From Tanypteryx hageni (taxonomy: Eukaryota > Arthropoda > Insecta > Odonata > Petaluridae), in the NCBI GenBank assembly GCA_028673005.1, contig CM054120.1:76877533-76941532 (forward strand): a stretch of DNA of 64,000 nt, given 5' to 3'. Numbering within the stretch: position 1 is the first letter of the stretch; the number at the start of each line of letters is the position of its first letter. This document shows, in pieces, positions 1 through 10,738 of this stretch. The notes below the pieces were generated by a model, which saw only the letters and a list, made by a program, of their open reading frames with translations, was not told the origin of the DNA and ran no database searches. Position numbers and translations under genes: made by a program.

Positions 1-930
1 ACCCAAACAAACGAGGGGAAAACAAAAGAAAAAGGAACAAGGACGAGGGAATAGGAATGGTGATCGGTATAAGGAAAGTGAAAAAGGCGAAAACATGAGG
101 CTAACAGCGAGGATTTATATTATTTTCCTCTCTCTCTCTCTGTTTGACTCCCTCTTTCACTGGAAGTAATCCCTAAAAGGGCAGTAAACCTCGACTTTTG
201 CAATGCATCTCTTCGACGCTGATGACCATCTATTTCCTACGATAACTTTTACGCGCCATTCAATTTCTAACTTTAATTTTAGCTCGTTTCCAAATGTAAT
301 AAACGACCTATTGTCATCGCTCTGTCGTCCGTCAATAGACATTCAACTTTTTTGTTCCAAGAAACGCATGAAAAATTATTCTTGGTTGGGTAAGTACCAA
401 TAAAATATTACGAGTCGCATTTTACGAATCCTCCATTAATTTGAATTTCCATCGTTAGAGGGCGGTAAATTTGGAAAATGAATAAACTTGAAACTAATAT
501 TGTAAACAGCCCATTTATGCTATAAATTTTGTATTTAGGTGGCAGGGTGTGGTGGTGATTTAATAAATGATACATTTACATCTACGGAATTAAGTATATT
601 CCAGCCAAGTTGTATAGAAATTTTACAATAATTTCAAATTTGAGACAACATGACAAACAGAGATGTCTTTCCTTCGGTGGTATTATGCTACCATAAATAA
701 TTATTGTTAATTCTAAGCAATAAAAAACGTATATTTGTTATTAATAAAAGTATTTTTCAATAAGAAGTTTATATTCTTCGGAAAGGAATATTCCATATTC
801 GCCTGAGGCGATTGGACATTCTTGTTCACTGATTACTGCAGCTGCTTCACTGCAGCAACCGTGAAGAGAAAGTATTGCAACGAAAACAAACACAACATTC
901 TATATAAATACGCGCGTGTGTTTTATTAAT
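1..930. other. No gene seen
   Basis: AT-rich with a short (TC)n run at 129-141. Open frames of 61-66 codons on both strands look random. Confidence 0.6.
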
Positions 931-1500
931 ACATCTACATGATACCCTGCAGGTCACCTTTTTGGTGGATGGCAGGGGGTGCAGTGCACCCAAGGTCCAT
1001 AGTTTTCCTACGTTATCTTTTCCTATTATGTTCTCTTATCGTCCTACGGAAAAAACGATCCTCAATATCGCTCCGTTCTACAATCGATCTCGCGAATCTT
1101 ATTCTCGTTGTCCTGCCTTCCGATAAGTCCTACTACCTCATTCTCTAGTCCCTCTGACATAAATATTTCCAGTAGTTTAAATCTAGCCTGCACTATCGTA
1201 ATCCCTCTATACAAATCTAGCTGCCCTGCGTTGAACCTTTTCTATCTCGTTAGTGAGTCCCTTTTCGTAGGGATTCCACACAGCTGACGCACATTCGACC
1301 TGGGGTCGAACCAAGGATAAATAACAAATCTTTCACTTTTTCGGAGCTATTTCGAACTATTCTCCCTATAAAGGCCAGATTTTTGTTAGCAACACCTATC
1401 AATCGGCGAATGCGGGTGTCCCACGAGAGATCACGATTGATCGCGACTTAAAGATATTTAATCGAGTCTGAAACTGGAATCTCTACCCAGTCAAACGAAT
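931..1500 (-). pseudogene. LINE (Jockey/CR1-like) 3' tail, decayed reverse-transcriptase C-terminus
   Basis: In minus-strand translation, with several frame breaks and stops, I can follow the C-terminal part of a non-LTR retrotransposon ORF2. A SIKYL-like strand is followed by DLSWDTRIRRLIGVANKNLAFIGR and then a degraded segment containing KV and QRRAAR-like residues. The same protein segment is much better preserved in the element at 40713-41398. The 3' end lies at about 931-990 and has the family's conserved 3' hairpin (TGGCAGGGGGTG... opposite a GGTCACC arm) and a CATCTAC-type terminal repeat. The copy is 5'-truncated, as usual for target-primed reverse transcription. It is non-functional. 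The exact clade (Jockey versus CR1) is inferred from the C-terminal style only. Confidence 0.72.
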
Positions 1501-1800
1501 AACTAACATCCAACGAGACATTCTATTTCTCCTGAAATGATGACGAACTTCTCTATTGGGTGATCTCTAGCTGTCATTCCTTACACCATGCAGAAATAGC
1601 TTCTAGATAATTTTGGAGATACTGGTAGTCTCCCGGATTGCTTATTTCTCTATTAATGGCGGTGTCGTATAATTAAAAAAAAACATTTTTCGACAGTTTA
1701 GAGGAAACTGCTTTCCTCAAAAAGGTAAATCGGATCATATAGGGTTAACTCTACAAGCTACGAGTCTATATTTGCGAGCTGGAAAAGTTTTTTATTCTAT

Positions 1801-2015
1801 ATTTTGTTGCTTGAAGCCGACGAAGTTTTACTTGAACTCGGACAAAAGTTAAGGAATCGGGGCGACGTTGCCGAATCGCACACAAGAAGGGAACTAGGTG
1901 AAAGGCGAGGACAAGAGATTGTGAGTGATGTGGCAACGTTGCTGTTTAGTGATTGGCTGGAGCTCCCCCATTCCAATTTTTCTTGCCTGTTAGAGCTCCA
2001 GATAACTACGTCTGG
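1801..2015 (+). repeat. Diverged copy of a small inverted-repeat element
   Basis: This stretch shares, in inverted orientation, the order of motifs seen at 50768-50953: a TTACTTGAACTC edge, GACGTTGCC, then GATGTGGCAACGTTGC, GTGATTGG, and a second GAGCTCC edge. The shared blocks suggest the same non-autonomous family. The ends here are worn and no target duplication is clear. Confidence 0.5.
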
Positions 2016-2209
2016 CGCAATTTTTGTAGAAAGCAGGAAATTTTGGAAAACTACAGCAAGAAAAAAAGAACAATTCAAATACAACCCTCATGCATCGAAA
2101 ACCTAACATTTTTTGACACTCCAGAGCTACCTGCGACTTTCTCAGAAAAAGGTAAATTGGGTCGTTAATGGCTAATTGCATTTTCCGATTACGCGAGCTG
2201 GTTAGTTAA

Positions 2210-3755
2210 CTTGAAAATGACGTGGGGGCTATGACACATGCGACCACCATTCAATCGATACTCTCAATATTGTGTCCATTTATGAGGGCGTCTCACCTGC
2301 TCCCGTGCATTGAAAGGCCTCCCTCATTTAATTATTTCGCTATGAATAGGGCGAAATAAAAATGAAATGGCAAATTCGAAACGATACGGAGACATTATCG
2401 GGAAAAGAATAAAGTCGCTTCTTCATTGCGTGCAGGGCTGTGCGAAAATGATAACATCTCCTTTTAACCGGATTTTGAAAAGGTGTGGTATAATACGAAG
2501 TTTTTTTTAATAAATAGGATTTAGAGAGCCCTAAATTATTCGTTTTGGATTAAATTCAGCAAAAAAATAAGACGACTTATTGGCTTTCGGCGCTTTGGTC
2601 TACAGTTAATTTAAAAGTAATGACTTTTTCGTGAAAAAACTTTTCGTGCGTTTTCTTCCATTTTAATTAATTCGCCCGCTCCCTCTTTCCCCGAAATAAA
2701 CTCACTAAAGGACACGGAGACAGCCAAAGATATAGGAACTTTGAGACAAAAGCACGCCAGAAAAAGTTACCGATCCTGTTTTACTTTCGGGCTATTATTC
2801 CTCAGACAATTGGGAAGACCCTCCATCGAATACCGATACTCCATTGTTTCCACAGCAAATGTTTTGATGGTCCGAAGACTTTGTACAGAGATACTTCATA
2901 AAAAAGCTTTCAAAACTTAGAAGAAAGGCTTGAAAAAAATAATGGCAGTCCAACAAAGAGCCATCAAACATAACGCTCGTTTTTTCTTTATAGGTAACCG
3001 ACTCGAGTAAATCAAATTCAACCGGATAGGAAACAAAAAAAGAGCAACTCGGGATAAAACGTCGTTCTTTCAGCGTCCCAAGTAATTATTCTGCGAGCCT
3101 AGTTTTTGCAACAGGCACGTAGATGCTGAGCCATAAAAAAGACGGCGCAGAGGCGTTGAACAGCAGGTAAAAGTGCTCCACTTGAAGTAATAACTCCGGG
3201 AAACTCTGGAGAAAGAAGGATGTCGTAAATCACCGGCGACATCGAGTTTATTGTGCAGAAGAGAAGGGTTATGATTAATTCGAGTTAAGAATGAAAGAGA
3301 AGGGACCGTTCCATTTCCCGGAAGTTTAATTGCATCAAATAGGATTATATTACGCGGAATTATTTATATATTTCTTATATGCCGCTTTCGTCGTAATTCT
3401 ATACAATTTTGTCATCTAACATTATATTTGTCTTACGGTGAAAATGAGAAAATGGGCTAATTTAAACACGACTACGACCGACTTCCGTTAAAGCTCTTCG
3501 GTATTAACGAGCATGGGGTAAAATCCCGTAACAGCGACATTCTGAGGATACGTAAATAAGTGTTGTACTTAAAATAAAATCAAGTAATTACGGCTCAAAG
3601 TTACACGAAAGAGACCTATTATTCGTTTAATTGAATTTTTATTTAATTTTGCAAGAGAAATAATGAGTTACACCTAACTGGAGGTAAATAAAAAAAATAA
3701 TTTAAATATTTATTTATTTACTGATATTTCACATACAGCGCACAAAGGGCCAATA
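2210..3755. other. No feature recognised
   Basis: Non-coding, stop-rich in all frames, no repeat structure found by eye. Confidence 0.6.
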
Positions 3756-3757
3756 TA

Positions 3758-4001
3758 CAGTGAAATCTATAACTCAACAAACACAAACACCCATGTCCTA
3801 GGCGGGATTCGAACCCGCGACCTTCGTATCTGTTGGCAGATACTCTATCCACCTGTCCACCAATGAATTAAACTTCAAATAGGTATGTATAAAACTGGAT
3901 GTTCGCAATGTCATTTTGTTGCGGGATATCGACCAGGACGCAAAAAATTGTTTTCGCTACATTTCAGTTATAACTATTTTCGTTATAGTGAGGTTTCACT
4001 G
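3758..4001. mobile_element. TA-flanked inverted-repeat element (pogo/Tc1-like MITE) with a tRNA-like core
   Basis: The left end CAGTGAAATCTATAACTC and the reverse complement of the right end CAGTGAAACCTCACTATAAC are imperfect terminal inverted repeats. TA flanks both ends (3756-3757 and 4002-4003), as expected for the Tc1/mariner/pogo superfamily, whose TIRs often begin CAGTGAAACCTC. At 244 bp it has no coding capacity and would need a transposase from elsewhere. A tRNA-like sequence lies inside. Assignment to pogo is by TIR similarity only. Confidence 0.62.
3798..3868 (-). other. tRNA-like segment (pol III box A and box B)
   Basis: On the minus strand, GGACAGGTGGATAGAG resembles box A and GCGGGTTCGAATCCCGC is a perfect box B with a 5-bp T-stem. 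The anticodon arm is distorted (loop of 6 or 8) and the acceptor ends do not pair. I read it as a tRNA-derived short-element head rather than a working tRNA gene. Confidence 0.55.
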
Positions 4002-4003
4002 TA

Positions 4004-5220
4004 TTTTCATCGTGCAAAGAATCACATTTCGCTTTATTCACTCGTCTACTTCTACTAAGAATGCGTGCTAAAATTTTAGCAAACCGATAACCATAAACAC
4101 ACGTACTATACACTGGAACACTTGGAACATCTTTACCACCCTAATATTCCATACATTTAGCGCGATTAAAAGAAACTTGGGCGATAATCGATGATGTTCA
4201 CAAGTCAATAACCTCGATTTGTTAAGAGGATCATAACATGGGTATTTCTTACAACGCACTATATTGTAACCATAACTTGAGGTTTTAAGAATCGCCATGG
4301 GCAATCATACCACTATTTACGACACCGCAAATGGATTGATAGACTCTTTAAAGGTGGTTCTTTAATAAAAGATTAAGGGATATGTTCGAAATTTATTTCC
4401 TATAAAACGGATCTCAAATCTCGGATGCTTATCTGGAATAATAGTCGCAATCTAAACTAGAGAATTTAACGATTTGTCGTAAACTAATCCTTAATTCCTC
4501 TTAATTACCCAGCATCGTACAAGTCCAAAGTTAAAGAGACTTGATGGGAAAAGCATAAAAAAATTTCATGATACTCGAAACAAAAATGTTTCAAGATCCC
4601 TAACAATTATTTTAAAAGTCCTTTATGATTCGCAATATCCGAAATCGTATTAATATTCGAGTAAATATGACACATCAAAAATAACTACCATTGTTAAATT
4701 ACAAAAAACCGAATCGCGGATTTTAACAGCCAAATTAGCGGTAAAAGACGTTACATTCATCCTCGGAAAAAATATTTAAAACATAAATTATCTAATTATG
4801 ACAAAACATTTCGCCAAAAAACAATGCGTCCTCATGGACTCCATGCGCAAAAATGATTTAGCATATCGGGTCCTGCCACAACTCCACTGCGAAAATACCA
4901 AAACATTTCCAAATTCACGAGGCAAAAAAACAAAATTCCATCAAAAACACTTCATACGCTTGATCTGAATAGATTTGAATAAGAAATGAAACAGACAAAC
5001 AAACAGTAACTCTTTTCATACATAAAAGACAAAGACGAGGAAAATGCTTGTCCCGCCAGGCTATGTTAAAGCTTCATCCGAAGAGAGAGAAAAGCGGTGC
5101 ACACGGCTACCTGAATGAACCCAGATCCAAGGAAGATTCATTTCAGTTGAAAAAAGGGAGGGCAGTATAATCTTCGAAGCAAAAGAGAGGGGAGGGGGAA
5201 AGGGGGAGAAAGTAAAGTAG
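4004..5220. other. No feature recognised
   Basis: AT-rich; a 78-codon minus frame at 4068-4304 has no recognisable sequence. Confidence 0.6.
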
Positions 5221-5606
5221 AGAGAGAGAGAGTTGCAGATGAGGAGAGTTGGAGATGAGATGGGAGAGATGGGAGTAGAGGAAGGAAGAGTGAGGAAAAA
5301 TGGAATGCGAGAGTGGAGAGGAGAATGGGGGAAGGAAGAGGAAAGAGAAGAGGAAAAAAGAGAGGCGAGAGAGGAAGGAGAGAGAGAGAGAGAGGAAGGA
5401 GAGAGAGAGAGAGGAAGGAGAGAGAGAGGAAGGAGAGAGGAAGGAGAGAGAGAGGAAGGAGGAGAGAGAGAGGAGGAAGGAGAGAGAGGGAAGGAGGAGG
5501 GAGAAGGAGAGAAGAGGAAAGAGGGAGGGATAAAGAGAGAGGGGGAGAGAGAGGGGGGAGAGAGAAAGGGGGAGAGGGAGAGAGAGAGAGAGGAGAGAGA
5601 GGAGAG

Positions 5607-5655
<49 letters not shown>

Positions 5656-6480
5656 GAGAGAGAAGAGAGAGAGAGAGAGAGAGGAGGGAGGGAGGGAGAG
5701 AGAGAGAGGGAGGGAGACGAGAGAGAGAGGGAGAGGGGAGAGAGAGAAGAGATGGTAGGATTTAGAGAGAGGAGAGGATGAAAGAAAAGTGAAGTGTGAA
5801 GAGAAGACGAAGGAAGATAAAAGGAGAAATTAGAGTAGAGAGGAGAAATTAGATTATAGAGGAGAAAGAAGAGTAGAGGTAGGAGAGGAACTGAGATGAG
5901 AGGGGAGATGGGAATAGAAAGGGGAGTGAAGAAAGAGGATGAGAGAGAGGAAAGAGAAAGGAAGAAGACAGAAAGGAAAAAAAAACGATAGGAGAGAGGA
6001 AAAGGACGATAGGAGAGGGAGGAAAAGAGAGAGAGAAGAGTAAAAGAGAGATAGTAGAGAGGAAGACAGGAGAAAGAGGAAGTGAGATGGGAAAGAGGTA
6101 AAGACAGATAGAAGAGAGGAGAGGAAGAGAGATAGGAGACAGGAAAAGAAAGGAGAGATAGTAGAGTGGAAAAGAGATAGGAGAGAGAGGAAAAGAGATA
6201 GGAGAGAGGGGAAAGAGAGATAGGAGAGGAAAAGAGAGAACAGGAGATGGAAAGAGAGATGGGAGAGGAAAAGAGAGGAGGCAGAGAAGTGAAAGAGAGA
6301 GGGGGAGGAAAAAAGAGTAGAGGAGGGGAGAAAGGAGAGGAGAGTGGAGAGGAGAGAGGGACGAAAAAAAAGAGGGGAGAAGGGAGGAGAGAGGAGGGAG
6401 AAAGAGAGGAAAGAAGACAAAGGAGGCGAGAGAGGAAAAGAAAGGAGGGAGAGGAGAAGAAAGACAAGTGAGTCGAGACA
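5221..6480 (+). repeat. 1.25-kb purine tract, (GA)n/(GGA)n rich
   Basis: The plus strand is almost entirely A and G across the span. The 5230-5760 half is nearly pure GAGAGA/GGAGGA and the second half is looser, with scattered T and C. The complement rarely contains TAA, TAG or TGA, so long minus-strand reading frames arise by chance (468 codons at 5061-6467) made of Ser, Leu, Pro and Phe. Mirror-symmetric homopurine runs of this kind can form intramolecular triplexes in vitro. Confidence 0.93.
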
Positions 6481-6539
6481 AGTGAGTCGATAAGAGGAGA
6501 GTGAAGTTGTAGATAGTATCAACAAGGTCTAAATCCCCA

Positions 6540-7180
6540 AAGGCACGTAACTCCCAACCTCCGCCCCCCTTCCCCCCACCTCCACCTTCTCCCCAATCGA
6601 AAACTCCTATTGGCGCACAGTGTGTCACGCGACTCACACATTTCTCATCCTCGAGTGAGAGAGAGAGAAAGCGGGTGCCGCTCTTCACCTTGGTGAACCC
6701 AGAATCCGTGGCGCTCGGGAACACGACGCCTACGCTGCATCGATTGCCGGTGCCCAGGTCGGGGAGAGAGCCCCCTCGGACGGAACCAACCTCCAGGTCC
6801 CCTCCCGGCAACTCGTTCCTTTCCCTGCCAAACTCTCCGCCCCCCTCTGCCCCCCCCCCCCTTCTCACCCGCGCCCCCTCAAGATCACCGTGGAACGCGA
6901 GCGTCGTCTTTACTCCTTTTCCGAAACCCGACGCAGCAGTCGAGGACGTCGTCTCGGCGGCGGCGAGGGAAGAAGCCAAGCTTCGTCCGCCGCATGCCGA
7001 CCCTCGACAACATTTCCCGCGCCCCACGCCACGCCCTCGACCCTCCGTGGAGTAATTGCCCCGACCTCCAACTCTCCACCACGAGGTATTATAGATTTCT
7101 TCGATCACGCCCATCCTTTTATCCCCCCTCCCCCTCTACCTAACTCCACTCCCCCACACGCCCGCGGAATCCTATTTCTC
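6540..7180. other. GC- and CpG-rich patch next to the purine tract
   Basis: Base composition changes abruptly from AT-rich or GA-rich to strongly GC-rich with many CG dinucleotides. There are open frames on both strands (126 codons at 6675-7055 plus; 421 codons at 5849-7114 minus, running into the purine tract). No protein family is recognisable on either strand and codon patterns are dominated by Pro/Arg/Ser. It could be a CpG-type promoter region, an unrecognised exon or simply GC-rich DNA. I do not call a gene. Confidence 0.4.
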
Positions 7181-7839
7181 TCTCGAAATAAAGAGAGAGA
7201 AAATAATAAAAAATTGAAGCAAATAAAGACAAAGGAAAAAACGCCCGCGAGAGATTTATTTTCCGAAAGTTTTTTGCTGTCGTTGCGAAACATCGACTTT
7301 AAGGCCATAAATCGCTATTTCGCTTTTCAATCGACGACCTCTGAATTGAAATGTCCGCGCGGGGACGTGATCGACAAACTGATGGAATTTCGAACTCACA
7401 AAGGAGAGATATTGTTTCGATATTTAGTCGACAAAAGGTTTCGACGAAGCGCGTAATTAAACCGGCGGATGTCGAATAGCCTCGGAGGTATCGAAGGCTT
7501 AATACACGGGAATGACGTTTCCCAGATATCAAAGAATAAAACCTTTCGCAATTACGCTCACGTGCTCAAGCTGGCGAATGAAACTCTTTTTATCGTTTAC
7601 AATCTCATAAATGAACGGATTTTTTTTCATTCGAATCCCCACTTCGGATCGGACGAATTTTCAAATGCAACACAAACTGGTATATGGGAACTTACACGAT
7701 AATAAAAAACGGCACGTTTAAAGCGTCAAATTGATATGATTGTAAATTTGGCGATTATTATTTTATTTTCAAGCGATGAAATTCTTTTCTTGGTAAAATG
7801 ATAGATTAAGTATTCTTTCTGCCGTAAATAAAAAATATA
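7181..7839. other. No supported gene
   Basis: Overlapping frames of 60-188 codons run on both strands from the GC-rich patch, but no family or splice structure is recognisable. Confidence 0.5.
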
Positions 7840-7847
7840 GTAGAGTC
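7840..7847 (+). repeat. Target-site duplication GTAGAGTC, left
   Basis: Eight bases identical to 8365-8372 on the other side of the hAT element. Confidence 0.9.
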
Positions 7848-8364
7848 CAGGGCTGGCCCGAGCTACGGGCTGCCCGGGGCGCCAAAGTTTTGGGGGCGCT
7901 ATCCCGATCATTCATCTACGACAGTGGTTCCCAACATTTTTGTAGGCGCGGCATCCTTTCAAAGATAAACAGAATTTCGCGGCACCCCAGCCTTCAAGCA
8001 ATGTTTTTATATTTTCACAAACGAGTATTAAAAACCTTTGGATATATCCATTTATTGGTATCACATCATAACCAATTTATTATAGATAAAATTAATGCCC
8101 TATTTACCTGTAAACTCATCAAAATTGTTGATTTATTTACAAAACTAATTTTATCTCGGCAACCCTACAAATCTGCTGCGGTGAACGGTTGAGATTTCGA
8201 CACGTTTATATAGACTTTTTCCTCGCAGAATAAGCTAAGGAATCAGCATCAGAAATTATGCACGCGTTTCGCGGCACACACTGTGTATCTCAACAAACGT
8301 TAACGGAGGGGGGCGCTGGAGTGCTATCTCGCCCGGGGCACCAAAATTCCTCGGGCCTCCCCTG
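7848..8364. mobile_element. Non-autonomous hAT element with perfect 8-bp target duplication
   Basis: Ends are CAGGGCTGGCCCGAGC and, reverse-complemented from the right, CAGGGGAGGCCCGAGG: typical hAT terminal inverted repeats. The 8-bp sequence GTAGAGTC flanks both ends exactly (7840-7847, 8365-8372). The 517-bp body has no transposase. A second hAT-like terminus, CAGTGGTTCCCAACATTTTT, lies inside at about 7922, suggesting an older nested insertion whose other end I could not place. Confidence 0.9.
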
Positions 8365-8372
8365 GTAGAGTC

Positions 8373-9740
8373 TAATTTACAAGGTTGATTACCAAAGCGA
8401 ATACATTTTCCATCAAACCATTCAATAGCTTCACTAGAGAATTATCGAGCAACCATTCCGGCAGAAAACAAAATCCCGAATCAGTACTAAAGAATAAAAA
8501 ACTGAAAAATTAAGCAAATGTCTTAGGTATCTAATAGCCATCAAAATAAGCTTGTTATGGCTAATGGAGAAACCTAAGACAAGAATTTAATTTTTCAACT
8601 TTTCACCTTTTAAGAGCTTATTGTGGAATTCATCCAATAGCTGTTTGAGGAACAATATCAATTTATCACGAGGTAAAACATTACATAGAATCACATAAAA
8701 TACGCATGGATGTTACAGGATTAACAAACACAGAAAAAGCGTTATAGGGGATGTGGCTAACCACTTATGAATCATACATGTAATGCAAAATTATGTAAAA
8801 TAGTAATAATTCCGATTGTAAACTGGATTTCTTGTGAAGACACATTTAAAGAAAATGTTTTACGCTTTCCTTAATTCCAAGTGCTTGCACAGACACCCTC
8901 ACAAAAATGACAATATCATTGCGTACAAAATTGCGTCGAAAATCCCGAATTTCAAACTCCGTAAATTGCTTTCCGTGAATTGGCCGACTGTCCGCCTTTT
9001 ACGTTTATTTCTCAGTGTTTTCTATGGAAACTGTTTGCATAAAAAGTGTACCATCACGCAGTCCGCCTATCATACCGCCTCGGCCCTTTAGTTATGACTT
9101 TAATGCATTCTAACATCTAACCATGAATCCTAGCTCGAATTTTCGTCATCATACGCGCGCGCATACAAACACAAAAGATGACAGAAAGAAGTCACTCGAA
9201 GCTACGTGTTGGAGAGATGACGTTTTCTCTTCGTCCTCCCTTAAAGGGTATCGAGTCTTTTCAGTCCCTGAAAGAGCGAAATCTTAAAATCTTCTACCTT
9301 ATCCCTTCAGTATGATGGTGCATATTGACAGTAATTGTAAAAAGGATTTACTTCAACCTTCCCTACTCCAATTTTGTCTTTCCTCTCCGTCATATACGTA
9401 CATATAAATAACGCTAAACACGAGCATGAAACGAACACATTTTGAAATTCTTTTCCTGGATAGCAAAACTTCGCGAAAACGCAACCAAAAGAGAATTCTT
9501 TTGAAAATCCTCTAAAAAATCACCGTATTTATTCTTGAGATAGGAGGATAATGGGAGATTTTCATTTTGATAAAATTGCTCCTTCGCCAAAGGAAAATTC
9601 TAGTTTATTTTAGCAGCGGCAACGCACGCGGTAGTAAAGTTGGCTCACGCGGAAACAAGCGAATGCAAAAATGCAAAATTTAATATAACAAAGCTCGGAA
9701 TGAAATGGGAAGAAGATACTATTTGTAACTCTCATAGGTT
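8373..9740. other. No feature recognised
   Basis: AT-rich non-coding sequence; one 85-codon plus frame at 8834-9091 without recognisable product. Confidence 0.6.
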
Positions 9741-10075
9741 ATGAATAATTTTGAAACGAGAAAAAATTCTGCTATGACTGGGAATCATTTCATTCCATCA
9801 ATTTCTAGCTTGGCAATCTCACCAATTGAGAGGGAGAGGTTTACTTCGACGTATCTCTTGGAGGACGTATGTTTGGGCTGGTTGATCCAACTAAGAAAAA
9901 CACCCGCGTTCAGAAACGGAAAAATTAGTCTGCTACGATAGTTCAGTGGTAGAATATCCGCCGGGCAAGTGGAAGACCCGGGTTCAATTCCTGGTCATAA
10001 CAGAATTTTTACTCATTTCAAAATTTTTCCCAAGTTTACAGCTTATGCCTGTCTGCATAGGATCTTATGATCATT
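9741..10075 (+). repeat. tRNA-Gly-like dispersed repeat, copy 1
   Basis: The unit matches those at 36360-36560 and 42278-42760. It carries the flanking body GCTTATGCCTGTCTGCATAG after the tRNA-like core, and a TTGGCAATCTC...GGCTGGTTGATCC segment before it. Its left edge (9741-9783, ATAATTTTGAAACGAG...) is the inverted complement of the sequence following the core (about 9985-10025), giving about 40-bp imperfect inverted arms. Confidence 0.75.
9931..10002 (+). other. tRNA-Gly-like core, copy 1
   Basis: The 72-nt sequence resembles tRNA-Gly: GTTCAGTGGTAGAAT is the box A region and GGGTTCAATTCC the box B region. Acceptor pairing is broken at two positions (TGCTACG against CATAACA), so it is probably a relic rather than a tRNA gene. 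Confidence 0.6.
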
Positions 10076-10091
10076 GTATTCCATCAACATC

Positions 10092-10222
10092 TTAGGTTAT
10101 AATTTCATGATATTACTCTTTACACAAGGAGTCTCGAGCTCGGACACTAGTTTTAATTATGTTAGGATACAATTTCATGATATTAGTCTTGAGAAAAGAG
10201 GTCTCGAACTCAAGTCATGCGT
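10092..10222 (+). repeat. Imperfect tandem duplication, ~74-bp unit
   Basis: The block containing ATAATTTCATGATATTACTC followed by GGAGTCTCGAGCTC (from about 10092) recurs as ACAATTTCATGATATTAGTC followed by GAGGTCTCGAACTC (from about 10166). The second copy runs into the left end of the hAT-like element at 10196. Confidence 0.6.
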
Positions 10223-10435
10223 GGGCTGCATAATGGCAATGTACCAAATTCGCGGGCCGCATTTCATGTTAAGAACATTCTACAGCACTTCAACCATGTA
10301 GTGTTTCAAACGGTAATGAAAGTAAGCTGCGGATATTTTGGAAGTGTTGACTTAATAAATTTCTTACATTTATTAGATTATTTCTAATATTATATAAGAA
10401 CTACATTTGAGGTTGAGCTGCATCATAGCATATAG

Positions 10436-10650
10436 CAGCGGTTTTCAACATTTTGCTACATACGTCCCACAGACCATTTTGCCAAAACAAAACCCCACCG
10501 CGTCCAAGAATTGGACTTTGACGTTAAATACATCTCAGTATTACATCGACCATTAACGAAAACTGTAAGGGCATTATTTACTGCAAGTTTATAAAAAGTT
10601 TGATAATAATTACTTTCGAAAATTCTCGTCCCACTGGTTGAGAAACATTG
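10436..10650. mobile_element. Short hAT element nested within the 10196-10738 element
   Basis: Termini CAGCGGTTTTCAACATTTT and, from the right, CAATGTTTCTCAACCAGTGG match the hAT CAGNGGTTNTCAACC type. At 215 bp it has no coding capacity. Flanking octamers GCATATAG and GTGTAAAG match only partly. Confidence 0.6.
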
Positions 10651-10666
10651 GTGTAAAGTATCTTAC

Positions 10667-10712
10667 TTCGCGGGCCGCTTAAATGCTGTACGCGGGCCGC
10701 ATAAATGCTGTA
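10667..10712 (+). repeat. 22-bp tandem repeat, about two copies
   Basis: The unit CGCGGGCCGCATAAATGCTG plus TA is repeated within the right part of the hAT-like element. Confidence 0.75.
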
Positions 10713-10738
10713 CGCGGGCCGGATGTTTGAGACACGTG

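Larger units (their letters stand above)
10196..10738. mobile_element. hAT-like element interrupted by a second hAT element
   Basis: The left end AAGAGGTCTCGAACTC and the right end (reverse complement CACGTGTCTCAAACATCC) form related termini of the CAGGGGTCTCAAAC type. CGCGGGCCGCAT segments near both ends are a recurring hAT motif. The 8-bp flanks match at only about 5 of 8, so this is an old copy. Confidence 0.5.

Noticed and set aside
541..600. Fourth LINE tail (GGTGGCAGGGTGTGG)
   Set aside because: Only a short motif is shared with the LINE 3' hairpin; no other support.
5061..6467. Minus-strand ORF of 468 codons rich in Ser/Leu/Pro
   Set aside because: By-product of the (GA)n/(GGA)n tract; no domain, overlapping frames are also open.
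6675..7055. Plus-strand 126-codon Pro/Arg-rich ORF
   Set aside because: Composition follows GC-rich DNA; no splice signals or homology recognised.
5849..7114. Minus-strand ORF of 421 codons spanning the CpG-rich patch
   Set aside because: Second half is repeat-derived; first half has no recognisable family and the opposite strand is also open.
9931..10002. Genuine tRNA-Gly gene
   Set aside because: Acceptor mismatches, odd anticodon loop and several flanked copies identify a dispersed repeat.
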